Below, in pieces: positions 9,196-17,882 of a stretch of 64,000 nt of DNA. Source of the DNA: Pseudomonas sp. MRSN 12121 (GTDB taxonomy: Bacteria > Pseudomonadota > Gammaproteobacteria > Pseudomonadales > Pseudomonadaceae); contig NZ_CP010892.1 of assembly GCF_000931465.1 (NCBI RefSeq), forward strand, positions 4,921,388 to 4,985,387. Reading direction: 5' to 3'. A program made the translations under genes and the position numbers. A model generated the notes under the pieces. It was not told where the DNA came from. It did no database searches and worked only from the letters and a program-made list of their open reading frames with translations. The first letter of the stretch is position 1, and the number at the start of each line of letters is the position of its first letter.

Positions 9196-9244
9196 TTAAC
9201 CGGAAAACGATTTCGCCCAATCGCCTTCCTGCCGCCCTACCCGC

Positions 9245-9637
9245 TCAACGCGGGACCAGGTCCAGGCATACCGAGTTGATGCAGTAACGCAGGCCGGTCG
9301 GCGGCGGGCCGTCCGGGAACACATGGCCCAGGTGCGCGTCGCATTTGGCGCAGACCACTTCGGTGCGGATCATGCCGTGGCTCAGGTCGCGGATCTCGAC
9401 CATCGCGCTCGTGCCGATCGGCTCGTAGAAACTCGGCCAGCCGCAACCGGAATCGAACTTGGCCCGGGAGTCGAACAGCGGCGCCTCGCAGCAGATGCAG
9501 TGATACACGCCGTCCGTCTTGGTGGCGTTGTATTTACCCGAGAACGGCCGCTCGGTGCCTTTGAGGCGGCAGACGTTGTACTGCTCCGGATCGAGCATCG
9601 CGCGCCATTCTTCAAGGGTTTTTTCCAGCTTTTCCAT
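9245..9637 (-). CDS. msrB: Peptide methionine-(R)-sulfoxide reductase MsrB
   Basis: A 130-residue SelR-domain enzyme that reduces protein-bound methionine-R-sulfoxide. The zinc site Cys47/Cys50 and Cys96/Cys99 is intact. The nucleophile is Cys119 in LRYCINS, with Cys65 (SGCGWPSF) as a likely partner. The ATG at 9637 is preceded by a GGAGGGACC-type ribosome site; the longer frame to 9823 lacks family similarity. The gene stands upstream of gpx-ospR on the same strand with about 110 bp between, so it has probably its own transcript or a shared stress regulon. It is divergent from alaA. Confidence 0.95.
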   Translation of the reverse strand: MEKLEKTLEEWRAMLDPEQYNVCRLKGTERPFSGKYNATKTDGVYHCICCEAPLFDSRAKFDSGCGWPSFYEPIGTSAMVEIRDLSHGMIRTEVVCAKCDAHLGHVFPDGPPPTGLRYCINSVCLDLVPR

Positions 9638-9861
9638 GGTCCCTCCTCTGCAACTGAAAAAGCCCGATCTGTATCTTTTCCACGGATCGGACGGCACGTA
9701 TGATTGCGCCTCGTTAGACGCCAGTCTGGCAGCCGTATTACGCGCGTTCAAACGGATTTTTCCAGTGCGAACCCAGGCTCTCAGGCCTGTGTACAACGCA
9801 GGATTCCCAGCACGGCCCTTCATCCGCCGCCTGGATCGTTCATTTTCGGGAACACATCGCC

Positions 9862-11073
9862 ATGCAGGTCAGCAAATCGAACAAGCTCGCCAACGTCTGT
9901 TATGACATTCGCGGCCCAGTGCTCAAGCACGCCAAACGCCTGGAAGAGGAAGGCCAACGCATCCTCAAGCTGAACATCGGCAACCCGGCGCCATTTGGTT
10001 TCGAAGCGCCGGACGAAATTCTCCAGGATGTGATCCGCAACCTGCCGACCGCGCAAGGCTACAGCGACTCCAAGGGCCTGTTCAGCGCGCGCAAGGCCGT
10101 CATGCAGTACTACCAGCAAAAGCAGGTGGAAGGCGTCGGCATCGAAGACATCTACCTGGGCAACGGCGTTTCCGAACTGATCGTCATGGCCATGCAGGCC
10201 TTGCTCAACAATGGCGACGAAGTGCTGGTCCCGGCGCCTGACTATCCGCTGTGGACCGCGGCCGTGAGCCTGGCCGGCGGCAACCCGGTGCACTACCTGT
10301 GCGACGAGCAGGCCAACTGGTGGCCGGACATCGCCGACATCAAGGCCAAGATCACCCCGAACACCAAGGCCCTGGTGATCATCAACCCGAACAACCCGAC
10401 CGGCGCGGTATACCCCAAGGCCGTGTTGCTGGAGATGCTCGAACTGGCCCGCCAGCACAACCTGGTGGTGTTCTCCGACGAGATCTACGACAAGATCCTC
10501 TACGACGACGCCGTGCACGTGTGCACCGCCTCCCTGGCGCCGGACCTGCTGTGCCTGACCTTCAACGGCCTGTCCAAGTCCTACCGCGTGGCCGGCTTCC
10601 GCTCCGGCTGGGTGGTCATTTCCGGGCCGAAGCACCACGCCCAGAGCTACATCGAAGGCATCGACATGCTGGCCAACATGCGCCTGTGCGCCAACGTGCC
10701 GAGCCAGCACGCCATTCAAACCGCGCTGGGCGGCTACCAGAGCATCAATGACCTGGTGCTGCCGCCGGGCCGCCTGCTGGAGCAGCGCAACCGCACCTGG
10801 GAACTGCTCAACGACATCCCCGGGGTCAGCTGCGTCAAGCCCATGGGCGCACTGTATGCCTTCCCCAGGATCGACCCGAAGGTCTGCCCGATCCATAACG
10901 ACGAGAAGTTCGTCCTCGACCTGCTGCTCTCGGAAAAGTTGCTGGTGGTCCAGGGCACGGCCTTCAACTGGCCATGGCCCGACCACTTCCGCGTCGTGAC
11001 CCTGCCCCGGGTGGACGACCTGGAACAGGCGATCGGCCGTATCGGCAGCTTCCTCAAGTCATACCGCCAGTAA
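9862..11073 (+). CDS. alaA: Alanine/glutamate aminotransferase AlaA
   Basis: A 403-residue class I/II PLP-dependent aminotransferase, matching the E. coli AlaA (YfbQ) length and N-terminal pattern (KSNKLANVCYDIRGPVL). The PLP lysine is Lys239 in GLSKSYRVAGFRSGW. INPNNPTGAVYP and FSDEIYDKI are the other fold-type I landmarks. AlaA makes alanine from pyruvate with glutamate as donor. It is monocistronic, with 293 bp before htpX. Confidence 0.92.
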   Translation: MQVSKSNKLANVCYDIRGPVLKHAKRLEEEGQRILKLNIGNPAPFGFEAPDEILQDVIRNLPTAQGYSDSKGLFSARKAVMQYYQQKQVEGVGIEDIYLGNGVSELIVMAMQALLNNGDEVLVPAPDYPLWTAAVSLAGGNPVHYLCDEQANWWPDIADIKAKITPNTKALVIINPNNPTGAVYPKAVLLEMLELARQHNLVVFSDEIYDKILYDDAVHVCTASLAPDLLCLTFNGLSKSYRVAGFRSGWVVISGPKHHAQSYIEGIDMLANMRLCANVPSQHAIQTALGGYQSINDLVLPPGRLLEQRNRTWELLNDIPGVSCVKPMGALYAFPRIDPKVCPIHNDEKFVLDLLLSEKLLVVQGTAFNWPWPDHFRVVTLPRVDDLEQAIGRIGSFLKSYRQ

Positions 11074-11287
11074 GCCTGGCAACGCGGTGCGGCCGGTCCC
11101 GGTCGCACCGCGATTAATTCAGCAACACATCTGCACTCCCGGCGACACCTTCCCTTCTGTATCTTTGCCTGACGCCCGGCGATCGTTCGCCAGGCGCCGG
11201 GCTCTCGCCCGTTGCCTTCCCGACCCGCGAAAGAAAGCTCCTGCACGCGCCTGGAACCAGCCGACAGGACACAGTTTGAAATAGTCA

Positions 11288-11321
11288 CCCGGTTGAATAG
11301 GCCGTTGCCGCACCTTATATA
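11288..11321 (+). promoter_or_regulatory. Putative sigma-32 (RpoH) promoter of htpX
   Basis: The region shows CCCGGTTGAA as a -35-like element and CCTTATATA as a -10-like element with 15 bases between TTGAA and CCTT. This agrees well with the heat-shock consensus (CTTGAA, 13-15 spacer, CCCCATnTA). The predicted start site would be about 40 bases before the htpX ATG. HtpX is a heat-shock gene in E. coli. Confidence 0.6.
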
Positions 11322-11366
11322 CCCCGCAGAACGCTACATCTTTAGCATGAGGAGATTTCTACAACC

Positions 11367-12254
11367 ATGATGCGCATCCTGCTGTTCTTGGCCACTAACC
11401 TGGCGGTCGTGCTGATTGCCAGCATCACCCTGAGCCTTTTCGGCTTCAACGGGTTCATGGCGGCCAATGGGGTTGACCTCAACCTCAATCAGCTGCTGGT
11501 TTTCTGTGCGGTCTTTGGTTTCGCCGGTTCCCTGTTCTCGCTGTTCATCTCCAAGTGGATGGCGAAAATGAGCACCAGCACCCAGATCATTACCCAGCCT
11601 CGCACTCGTCATGAGCAATGGCTGCTGCAAACCGTCGAGCAACTGTCCCGCGAAGCCGGGATCAAGATGCCCGAAGTCGGCATTTTCCCTGCCTACGAGG
11701 CCAACGCCTTCGCCACCGGCTGGAACAAGAACGACGCGCTGGTAGCGGTCAGCCAGGGCCTGCTCGAGCGTTTCTCGCCCGATGAAGTGAAAGCCGTGCT
11801 GGCCCACGAGATCGGCCACGTGGCCAACGGCGACATGGTCACCCTGGCGCTGGTCCAGGGCGTGGTGAACACCTTCGTGATGTTCTTCGCCCGGATCATC
11901 GGCAACTTCGTCGACAAGGTGATCTTCAAGAACGAAGAAGGCCAGGGCATCGCCTACTACATCGCGACCATCTTTGCCGAGCTGGTCCTGGGCTTCCTCG
12001 CCAGCGCGATCGTCATGTGGTTCTCGCGCAAGCGCGAATTCCGGGCCGACGAAGCCGGCGCACACTTGGCCGGCACCGCGGCGATGATCGGCGCTCTGCA
12101 ACGCCTGCGTTCGGAACAGGGCCTGCCGGTGCACATGCCCGACACCCTGAACGCCTTCGGCATCAACGGTGGCCTGAAGCAGGGCCTGGCTCGCCTGTTC
12201 ATGAGCCACCCACCGCTGGAAGAGCGTATCGACGCACTGCGTCGTCGCGGCTGA
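11367..12254 (+). CDS. htpX: Inner-membrane zinc metalloprotease HtpX
   Basis: A 295-residue M48 protease. TM helices lie at about 5-25 and 38-58, with a second pair at about 155-180 and 190-215. The zinc motif HEIGH is in VLAHEIGHVANGD, and the downstream zinc ligand Glu is in FRADEAGA. HtpX degrades misfolded membrane proteins together with FtsH. GAGGAG is present upstream of the ATG. The gene carries a heat-shock-type promoter and ends at a strong terminator. Confidence 0.96.
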   Translation: MMRILLFLATNLAVVLIASITLSLFGFNGFMAANGVDLNLNQLLVFCAVFGFAGSLFSLFISKWMAKMSTSTQIITQPRTRHEQWLLQTVEQLSREAGIKMPEVGIFPAYEANAFATGWNKNDALVAVSQGLLERFSPDEVKAVLAHEIGHVANGDMVTLALVQGVVNTFVMFFARIIGNFVDKVIFKNEEGQGIAYYIATIFAELVLGFLASAIVMWFSRKREFRADEAGAHLAGTAAMIGALQRLRSEQGLPVHMPDTLNAFGINGGLKQGLARLFMSHPPLEERIDALRRRG

Positions 12255-12275
12255 GAAAACTGACGAAACAAGAAA

Positions 12276-12300
12276 GGGCGACGCAAGTCGCCCTTTTTTA
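12276..12300 (+). terminator. Rho-independent terminator of htpX
   Basis: Stem GGGCGAC / GTCGCCC closes a GCAA tetraloop and is followed by six T. It sits 20 bp after the htpX stop and in front of the convergent tpm gene. Confidence 0.9.
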
Positions 12301-12333
12301 TTGCCCGTCTGTTTGTCCGGAGCCTGCCGGCGC

Positions 12334-12990
12334 TCAGCGCGCCAGCAGGCGATAGACCCGCTCCTCGAGACGGGTGACGCCACCCTGGAGAAACTTCCAG
12401 CTTTCGCCCAGGATGTCCCGCTCCTCTTCTACCTGCAGTTGCCAGCGCGCGCCGAGCAAAGCCCGGACCTCGTCATCGAGCACTGCGAAAGGCGGCCCCG
12501 CCATCAGCGCCTGATCGTAATCCAGGGTAATCAGCAGTCCCTGGCACCCCGCCGGCAGGATCGCCCGCAGATGCGCCGCATATCGCTCGCGCATCGGCGG
12601 CGGCAAGGCAATCAACGCCGCCCGATCGTAGAGCGCCTGGCAGTCGGCTACATCGGCAGCCTGCAGGGCAAAGAAGTCGCCGCACCAGAGCTGGATCGGA
12701 CCGTACTCGTAGACCTTGAACGCCCCTCGGAGGCTGACCTGGGGCTGCACCTGCTGCTCGCTGAAGAAGTCTTGGATGGCTTTCTCCGACAATTCGATAC
12801 CCAGCACCTGATGCCCCTGCCCCGCCAGCCAGCCCAGGTCCAGGCTCTTGCCGCACAGCGGCACCAGCACCCGCGAATTCGCTGCCAGCCCCAGCTGCGA
12901 CCAGTAACGCTGCAGGTAGGGATTGACCTCCGACAGATGGAAGCCGATCTGATTCTGTTCCCACCGCTTGTGCCAAAACTCCGGTTGCAT
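12334..12990 (-). CDS. tpm: Thiopurine S-methyltransferase
   Basis: A 218-residue SAM-dependent methyltransferase. Family motifs are the N-terminal FWHKRWEQNQIGFH, the SAM-binding strand LVPLCGKSLDLGWLAGQGH, and YDRAALIALPPPMRERY. Bacterial Tpm methylates thiopurines and, in Pseudomonas, selenium and tellurium oxyanions. It is convergent with htpX and divergent from the dioxygenase gene; no operon partner is seen. Confidence 0.95.
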   Translation of the reverse strand: MQPEFWHKRWEQNQIGFHLSEVNPYLQRYWSQLGLAANSRVLVPLCGKSLDLGWLAGQGHQVLGIELSEKAIQDFFSEQQVQPQVSLRGAFKVYEYGPIQLWCGDFFALQAADVADCQALYDRAALIALPPPMRERYAAHLRAILPAGCQGLLITLDYDQALMAGPPFAVLDDEVRALLGARWQLQVEEERDILGESWKFLQGGVTRLEERVYRLLAR

Positions 12991-13091
12991 AAATCACCTT
13001 GAAATTCGATCAGAATCCACAAGAACTTATATTAGATTTAGATCGATGATCTGATTGAAGATGGCGCATCTTAACGCTCAGGATCCTACCC

Positions 13092-13859
13092 ATGTTCCCT
13101 AGCCTGTTCATCTCCCATGGCTCACCGATGCTCGCCCTGGAACCCGGCGCCAGCGGCCCGGCGCTCGCTCGCCTGGCGGCCGAGCTGCCACGGCCCAAGG
13201 CCATAGTGGTGGTGTCGGCCCATTGGGAAAGCCAGGACCTGCGGGTCGGCAGCAACCCGCACCCAGAGACCTGGCATGACTTCGGCGGCTTCCCCGCCGC
13301 ACTGTTCGCCGTGCAGTACCCGGCCCCCGGCCAGCCCGAACTGGCGGCACAAGTAGCGCAGTTGCTGCGGGCCGATGGCTTGCCGGCGCAACTCGACGAC
13401 CAGCGCCCGTTCGACCATGGAGTCTGGGTTCCGCTGTCGCTGATGTATCCACAGGCGGATATCCCGGTGGTCCAAGTTTCCCTGCCCAGCCGCATGGGCC
13501 CGGCCTTGCAGACCCGGGTCGGACACGCGCTGTCCGGCTTGCGGCAACAGGGCGTGCTGCTGATCGGCTCCGGCAGCATTACCCATAACCTGCGCGAACT
13601 GGACTGGCACGCCGGCCCGGAAAGCGTGGAGCCCTGGGCCAAAGCCTTTCGAGACTGGATGATCGAGAAACTCGCCGCCGACGATGAGCCGGCCCTGCAT
13701 GACTATCGTCGCCAGGCGCCGCATGCCGTGCGCAGCCACCCCAGCGACGAACACCTGCTGCCGCTGTACTTTGCCCGGGGCGCCGGCGGCGACTTCAGCA
13801 TCGCCCACCAAGGCTTCACCCTGGGTGCGCTGGGCATGGATATCTATCGCTTCGGCTGA
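13092..13859 (+). CDS. DODA-type extradiol dioxygenase family protein (YgiD-like)
   Basis: A 255-residue class III extradiol dioxygenase fold. Putative metal ligands are the His in FISHGSP near the N terminus, the His in VSAHWES, and a late His in GSGSITHNL. A catalytic-type His is in PFDHGVWVPL. Relatives include plant DOPA 4,5-dioxygenase and E. coli YgiD. The physiological bacterial substrate is generally unknown. AGGAT lies 8 bases before the ATG. The gene ends at a bidirectional terminator facing deaD. Confidence 0.88.
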   Translation: MFPSLFISHGSPMLALEPGASGPALARLAAELPRPKAIVVVSAHWESQDLRVGSNPHPETWHDFGGFPAALFAVQYPAPGQPELAAQVAQLLRADGLPAQLDDQRPFDHGVWVPLSLMYPQADIPVVQVSLPSRMGPALQTRVGHALSGLRQQGVLLIGSGSITHNLRELDWHAGPESVEPWAKAFRDWMIEKLAADDEPALHDYRRQAPHAVRSHPSDEHLLPLYFARGAGGDFSIAHQGFTLGALGMDIYRFG

Positions 13860-13921
13860 GCCGTTCGCCGCCACCAGCAATTGAAGTAGCGCACGCCGGG
13901 CCCTCGCAGAAAACGCAGGGC

Positions 13922-13955
13922 AAAAAAATCCCCGCACCAGGCGGGGATTTTTTCG
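13922..13955. terminator. Bidirectional terminator between the dioxygenase gene and deaD
   Basis: Stem AATCCCCGC / GCGGGGATT with a 5-base loop has an A tract on the left and a T tract on the right, so it can stop transcription from either side. Confidence 0.88.
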
Positions 13956-13978
13956 TTCAACCGATCAGCTCACGCCGA

Positions 13979-15649
13979 TCAGTCTTCGCGATAACGACGC
14001 AGTTTCAGCTGCTTGCCGGCAACGCGAGTGTCCTTCAGCTTGGCCAGCAGACGCTCCAGGCCTTCCTCCGGCAGCTCTACCAGGCTGAAGCTGTCGCGCA
14101 CCTGGATGCGACCGATGGCTTCGCGGGCCAGGCCGCCTTCGTTGAGGATGGCGCCCAGCAGGTTCTTCGCCGCGATACCGTCACGCGCGCCCAGCGCGGT
14201 ACGGCAACGGGCACGGCCTTCGGCCAGAGGCATCGGTGCACGACGCTCGCGATCACCGCGATCCGGACGATCGCCACGCTCAGGACGGTCGCCACGCGGG
14301 GTGCTGTTCGGCACCAGCGGACGCTCCTTCTCGATCGCTGCCAGGTTCAGCGCCTGGCCGTTGGTGGCCTTGCGCAGCAGGGCCGCGGCCAGGGCGCGCG
14401 GGCTGCAACCGATATCGGCGGTCAGGCGATCCAACAGGTCACCGTGGGTCGATTCGGCTTCGGCAACCAGCGGCGCCAGGCTGTTGGTCAGCTTCTTGAT
14501 GCGCGCATCGAGAACGGCCTGGGCGTCCGGCAGGCGAACCTCGGCCACCTTCTGCCCAGTCACACGCTCGATCACTTGCAGCATGCGGCGCTCACGCGGA
14601 GTCACCAGCAGCAGCGCGCGACCTTCGCGACCGGCACGGCCGGTACGGCCGATACGGTGCACGTAGGATTCCGGGTCGTACGGCATGTCCACGTTGAATA
14701 CGTGGGTGATGCGCGGTACGTCCAGGCCACGGGCGGCCACGTCGGTCGCCACAACGATGTCCAGGCGGCCATCCTTGAGGGAGTCGATCACACGCTCACG
14801 CTGGTTCTGGGCGATGTCGCCGTTCAGCGCAGCGGCTTTGTAGCCTTTGGCTTCCAGGGCACTGGCCAGGTCCAGGGTCGCTTGCTTGGTGCGCACGAAC
14901 ATGATCAGGGCGTCGAAGTCTTCCACTTCCAGCAGGCTGAGCACGGCGGAAGTCTTCTGGTCGGCGTGAACCAGCAGGTGAGCCTGCTCGATCGCGGTGA
15001 CGGTCTGGGTCTTGCTCTGGATCTTGACGTGTTTCGGGTCCTTCAGGTGACGCTCGGCGATCGCGCGGATCGACTGCGGCAGGGTGGCCGAGAACAGGAC
15101 GGTCTGGCGGGACTCCGGCATGGCCTTGAAGATCACTTCCAGGTCATCCATGAAGCCCAGCTTGAGCATTTCGTCGGCTTCGTCGAGAACCAGGTGGTTC
15201 ACGGTCGCCAGGACTTTTTCGTCGCGACGCAGGTGGTCGCACAGACGGCCCGGAGTGGCGACAACGATCTGTGCACCATTCCGGATTGCTTTCAGTTGTG
15301 GGCCCATCGGCGCGCCGCCGTAGACAGCCACAACAGTTACGCCCGGCATCTGCTTGGCGTAGGTTTCGAAAGCGGTTGCAACTTGCAGCGCCAACTCACG
15401 GGTTGGGGCCAGGATCAGAGCTTGCGGCTCGCGCTTGGACGGATCGATGCGGTGCAGGATAGGCAGGGCGAACGCGGCGGTCTTACCGGTACCGGTTTGC
15501 GCCTGGCCAATCATATCGTGACCGGCGAGGATGATCGGGATCGACTGCTGCTGAATGGCCGAAGGCTCTTCATAGCCGGTAGCGACTACTGCAGCGACAA
15601 TATTGGGATGAAGTTCAAGAGCGGCGAAGCCGCCGATTTCCTGGGTCAT
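13979..15649 (-). CDS. deaD: ATP-dependent DEAD-box RNA helicase DeaD/CsdA
   Basis: A 556-residue helicase. Motif I is AQTGTGKTAAF, II is LDEADEMLKLGF, III is SATLP, VI is HRIGRTGRAGREG. The C-terminal region carries a basic stretch rich in GDR repeats (about 447-475) and a DbpA-type RNA-binding domain from about 478. DeaD unwinds structured RNA in ribosome assembly and mRNA decay, mainly in the cold. The start at 15649 (MTQEIGGF) is preferred over an in-frame ATG 51 bases upstream because the family begins there. A long, structured leader lies upstream. Confidence 0.93.
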   Translation of the reverse strand: MTQEIGGFAALELHPNIVAAVVATGYEEPSAIQQQSIPIILAGHDMIGQAQTGTGKTAAFALPILHRIDPSKREPQALILAPTRELALQVATAFETYAKQMPGVTVVAVYGGAPMGPQLKAIRNGAQIVVATPGRLCDHLRRDEKVLATVNHLVLDEADEMLKLGFMDDLEVIFKAMPESRQTVLFSATLPQSIRAIAERHLKDPKHVKIQSKTQTVTAIEQAHLLVHADQKTSAVLSLLEVEDFDALIMFVRTKQATLDLASALEAKGYKAAALNGDIAQNQRERVIDSLKDGRLDIVVATDVAARGLDVPRITHVFNVDMPYDPESYVHRIGRTGRAGREGRALLLVTPRERRMLQVIERVTGQKVAEVRLPDAQAVLDARIKKLTNSLAPLVAEAESTHGDLLDRLTADIGCSPRALAAALLRKATNGQALNLAAIEKERPLVPNSTPRGDRPERGDRPDRGDRERRAPMPLAEGRARCRTALGARDGIAAKNLLGAILNEGGLAREAIGRIQVRDSFSLVELPEEGLERLLAKLKDTRVAGKQLKLRRYRED

Positions 15650-16072
15650 GGGTCTGCCTCTAAGTGCATCCGCAAAGACCCATGCTCCAAAGCTGCGCAT
15701 GCCGTGTAAGACTCAAGAGTCACCCTGGCAGCTTTGTCGGCGGGGATTTGCGAAAACGATTGAAAGAAATGAACGTCAAGGATAGTCCGCGCAGCGGACA
15801 AGCAGCCGAAGCTGACTTCGGGGAATTGCATCACCTAAACGAGGCCCGGTTAAAGGCCGGCGCGCACTATACCGGAATTACTCAAAAAAGGGAGTTTTTT
15901 TTATCGGAAAAACCCGCTGAACGCCTAGCTGTCACAGGCTTTGCGGATCATCCGGCAAAGGTCTATTTTGCACAGGCCCATGCCTGTCGGGGGGATGAAG
16001 CTTAAACGGTTCACCTTGCCAGTCCGACACCGTCGGCCCGAGCCCCTCACCACCGTCCGAGGAAATGCTCCC
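15650..16072. promoter_or_regulatory. Divergent intergenic region with a long deaD leader
   Basis: A 423-bp stretch without a convincing gene lies between deaD and the crotonase gene. On the minus strand, TATAGT (15866-15871) followed by GCGCGCC resembles a -10 box with a GC discriminator. Transcription from there would give a deaD leader of about 210 nt. The leader contains hairpins such as GTCCGC/GCGGAC around 15788-15803. Long structured leaders are known for csdA/deaD genes. I see no good -35 box. The right part presumably holds the crotonase promoter. Confidence 0.4.
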
Positions 16073-16864
16073 ATGAGTCAGCCCAGTGGCAGTCGCGTCA
16101 GCCGTGAACAGCGTGGTCATCTCTTCCTCATCGGCCTGGACCGGGTCGCCAAGCGCAATGCCTTCGACCTGCAACTGCTCGACCAGCTCAGCCTGGCCTA
16201 CGGCGAGTTCGAGGCCAACGCCGAGGCCCGGGTCGCGGTGGTGTTCGGCCACGGCGAGCATTTCACCGCCGGGCTCGACCTGGCCAATGTCGGCGCCAGG
16301 CTGGCCGAAGGCTGGCAGGCACCGGCCGGGGGCTGCGACCCCTGGGGCGTGTTCGCCGGACCGCGGGTCAGCAAGCCGGTCATAGTCGCCGTGCAGGGCT
16401 ACTGCCTGACCATTGGCATCGAGCTGATGCTGGCGGCGGACATCAACCTATGTGCCAGCAATACCCGCTTCGCCCAGCTGGAAGTACAGCGCGGCATCTT
16501 TCCCTTTGGTGGCGCGACCCTGCGCCTGCACCAGATCGCCGGTTGGGGCAATGCCATGCGCTGGCTGCTCACCGGCGATGAATTCGACGCCCATGAAGCC
16601 TTGCGCCTGGGGCTGGTGCAGGAAGTGATGGCCAGCGAGGACTTGCTGCCGCGGGCCTTGGCGCTCGCGGAGCGGATCGCGCGCCAGGCGCCGCTGGGCG
16701 TCCAGGCGACCCTGATGTCGGCCCGCCAGGCCCGGCTCGAAGGGGAAACCGCGGCAGCCCGGGGCTTGCCACCGCTGGTGAAGAAGCTGTTGACCAGCGA
16801 AGACGCCAAGGAGGGCGTGCGCGCGATGATCGAAAAACGGCCGGGGGTGTTCAAGGGGCATTGA
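16073..16864 (+). CDS. Crotonase/enoyl-CoA hydratase family protein
   Basis: A 263-residue crotonase fold. HFTAGLDLANVG corresponds to the first oxyanion-hole segment, and VQGYCLTIGIELMLAADINLC to the second. The usual catalytic Glu pair of true hydratases is not clearly placed: Glu is present in GIELML but the second position reads RGIFPFGG. The precise reaction (hydratase, isomerase or hydrolase) is therefore open. GAGGA lies upstream of the ATG at 16073, and an in-frame upstream ATG at 15941 has no family support. Corresponds by position to PA2841 as I recall. Confidence 0.85.
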   Translation: MSQPSGSRVSREQRGHLFLIGLDRVAKRNAFDLQLLDQLSLAYGEFEANAEARVAVVFGHGEHFTAGLDLANVGARLAEGWQAPAGGCDPWGVFAGPRVSKPVIVAVQGYCLTIGIELMLAADINLCASNTRFAQLEVQRGIFPFGGATLRLHQIAGWGNAMRWLLTGDEFDAHEALRLGLVQEVMASEDLLPRALALAERIARQAPLGVQATLMSARQARLEGETAAARGLPPLVKKLLTSEDAKEGVRAMIEKRPGVFKGH

Positions 16865-16884
16865 GCCGTGAATGTGAGGCCCTA

Positions 16885-16945
16885 TCGCGGGCAAGCCTCG
16901 CTCCTATAGGCCACACCATCCTGTAGGAGCGAGGCTTGCCCGCGA
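16885..16945. repeat. REP pair (BIME-like inverted repeat)
   Basis: TCGCGGGCAAGCCTCGCTCC (16885-16904) and its inverted copy GGAGCGAGGCTTGCCCGCGA (16926-16945) flank a 21-base spacer. This is the typical head-to-head arrangement of Pseudomonas REP elements. It lies between the convergent crotonase and spermidine-synthase-like genes. Confidence 0.9.
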
Positions 16946-16966
16946 TCCGCGAAGCGGCCAACCCAC

Positions 16967-17722
16967 TCAAGTCGCCGGCCGGATGCACTTGATCAATGAC
17001 TGCAACGAATACCCCAGGCGCGGCGCCAGCGCCTCGGCCCGGGCGCACAGGCCGGCCATATCCAGGTCCTGATCCAGATCGGACGGCACGATCAAAATCA
17101 CGTTGCCCTCCTTCACCGGCAGCTCCCAGTAATGCCGATGGTAGAGCCCGCGCAGCAAGGCCGCGCCCAGCGGCTTGCCGTCGTCGGTGGCCCATTGGTT
17201 GATCACCAGCCAGCCGCCGGGGTTGAGGCGCTTCTGGCAATTTTCCAGGAAGCCCCAGGCCAGGTGCCCGACACCCGGCCCGACGTCAGTGTAGAGGTCG
17301 ACGAAAATCAGGTCCGCCGGCTCGGCGCTGTCCAGCAATTCGAGCGCATCGCCGACCCGGATATATAGACGCGGATCGTCGTCCAGCCCCAGGTATTCGA
17401 TGGCCAGGCGCGGTACGTCCGGGCGCAGCTCGATGGCCTCGACATCTTCCAGCGGCAGGAACTTCAGGCAGGCCTGGGTCAGGGTGCCGGCGCCCAGGCC
17501 GAGAAACAGCGCGCTTTCAGGCTGTTCATGGCACAACGCGCCGATCAGCATCGCGCGGGTGTAGTCATACTCCAGCCAGCTCGGGTCGGCGGTGAACACA
17601 CAGCTCTGCTCGATGGCATCGCCAAATTCGAGGAAGCGGTAATCCGCCACTTCCAGGACCCGGATCATGCCGAACTCATCGTGCACTTCGGCGAGCAGAC
17701 GCTCGACGCGCTCCTCAGTCAT
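16967..17722 (-). CDS. Spermidine-synthase-like methyltransferase-fold protein
   Basis: A 251-residue Rossmann-fold protein of the polyamine synthase class. ALFLGLGAGTLTQ is the SAM-type glycine loop, VEAIELRPDV follows with its acidic residue, and PADLIFVDLYTD is the strand carrying the synthase-type Asp. True spermidine synthases have a more complete N-terminal substrate domain and a GGGDG loop, so activity as a polyamine synthase is doubtful. AGGAGA precedes the ATG at 17722. It is divergent from the class II DAHP synthase gene. Confidence 0.8.
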   Translation of the reverse strand: MTEERVERLLAEVHDEFGMIRVLEVADYRFLEFGDAIEQSCVFTADPSWLEYDYTRAMLIGALCHEQPESALFLGLGAGTLTQACLKFLPLEDVEAIELRPDVPRLAIEYLGLDDDPRLYIRVGDALELLDSAEPADLIFVDLYTDVGPGVGHLAWGFLENCQKRLNPGGWLVINQWATDDGKPLGAALLRGLYHRHYWELPVKEGNVILIVPSDLDQDLDMAGLCARAEALAPRLGYSLQSLIKCIRPAT

Positions 17723-17882
17723 CTCTTCTCCTAGCCGCGACGGGGCTCAACCTCGCCATCGCGATAAACCGGCCGCTCGGCGCCGAGCGGGAAAGGCGCG
17801 ATTGTCCGCGAACCGGCGGGAACAGGTCACGCACTAATTGCTGATAACATGCCAGCCCGATCTCAAAACACCCGAGTCCACG

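Noticed and set aside
13979..15649. RhlE or DbpA instead of DeaD for the helicase
   Set aside because: The length of about 556 residues with basic GDR stretch and C-terminal DbpA-type domain fits DeaD; RhlE lacks this domain and DbpA is shorter.
16885..16945. Reading the REP pair as a rho-independent terminator
   Set aside because: The hairpin is long and GC-rich but no T tract follows it. Repeat identity explains it better.
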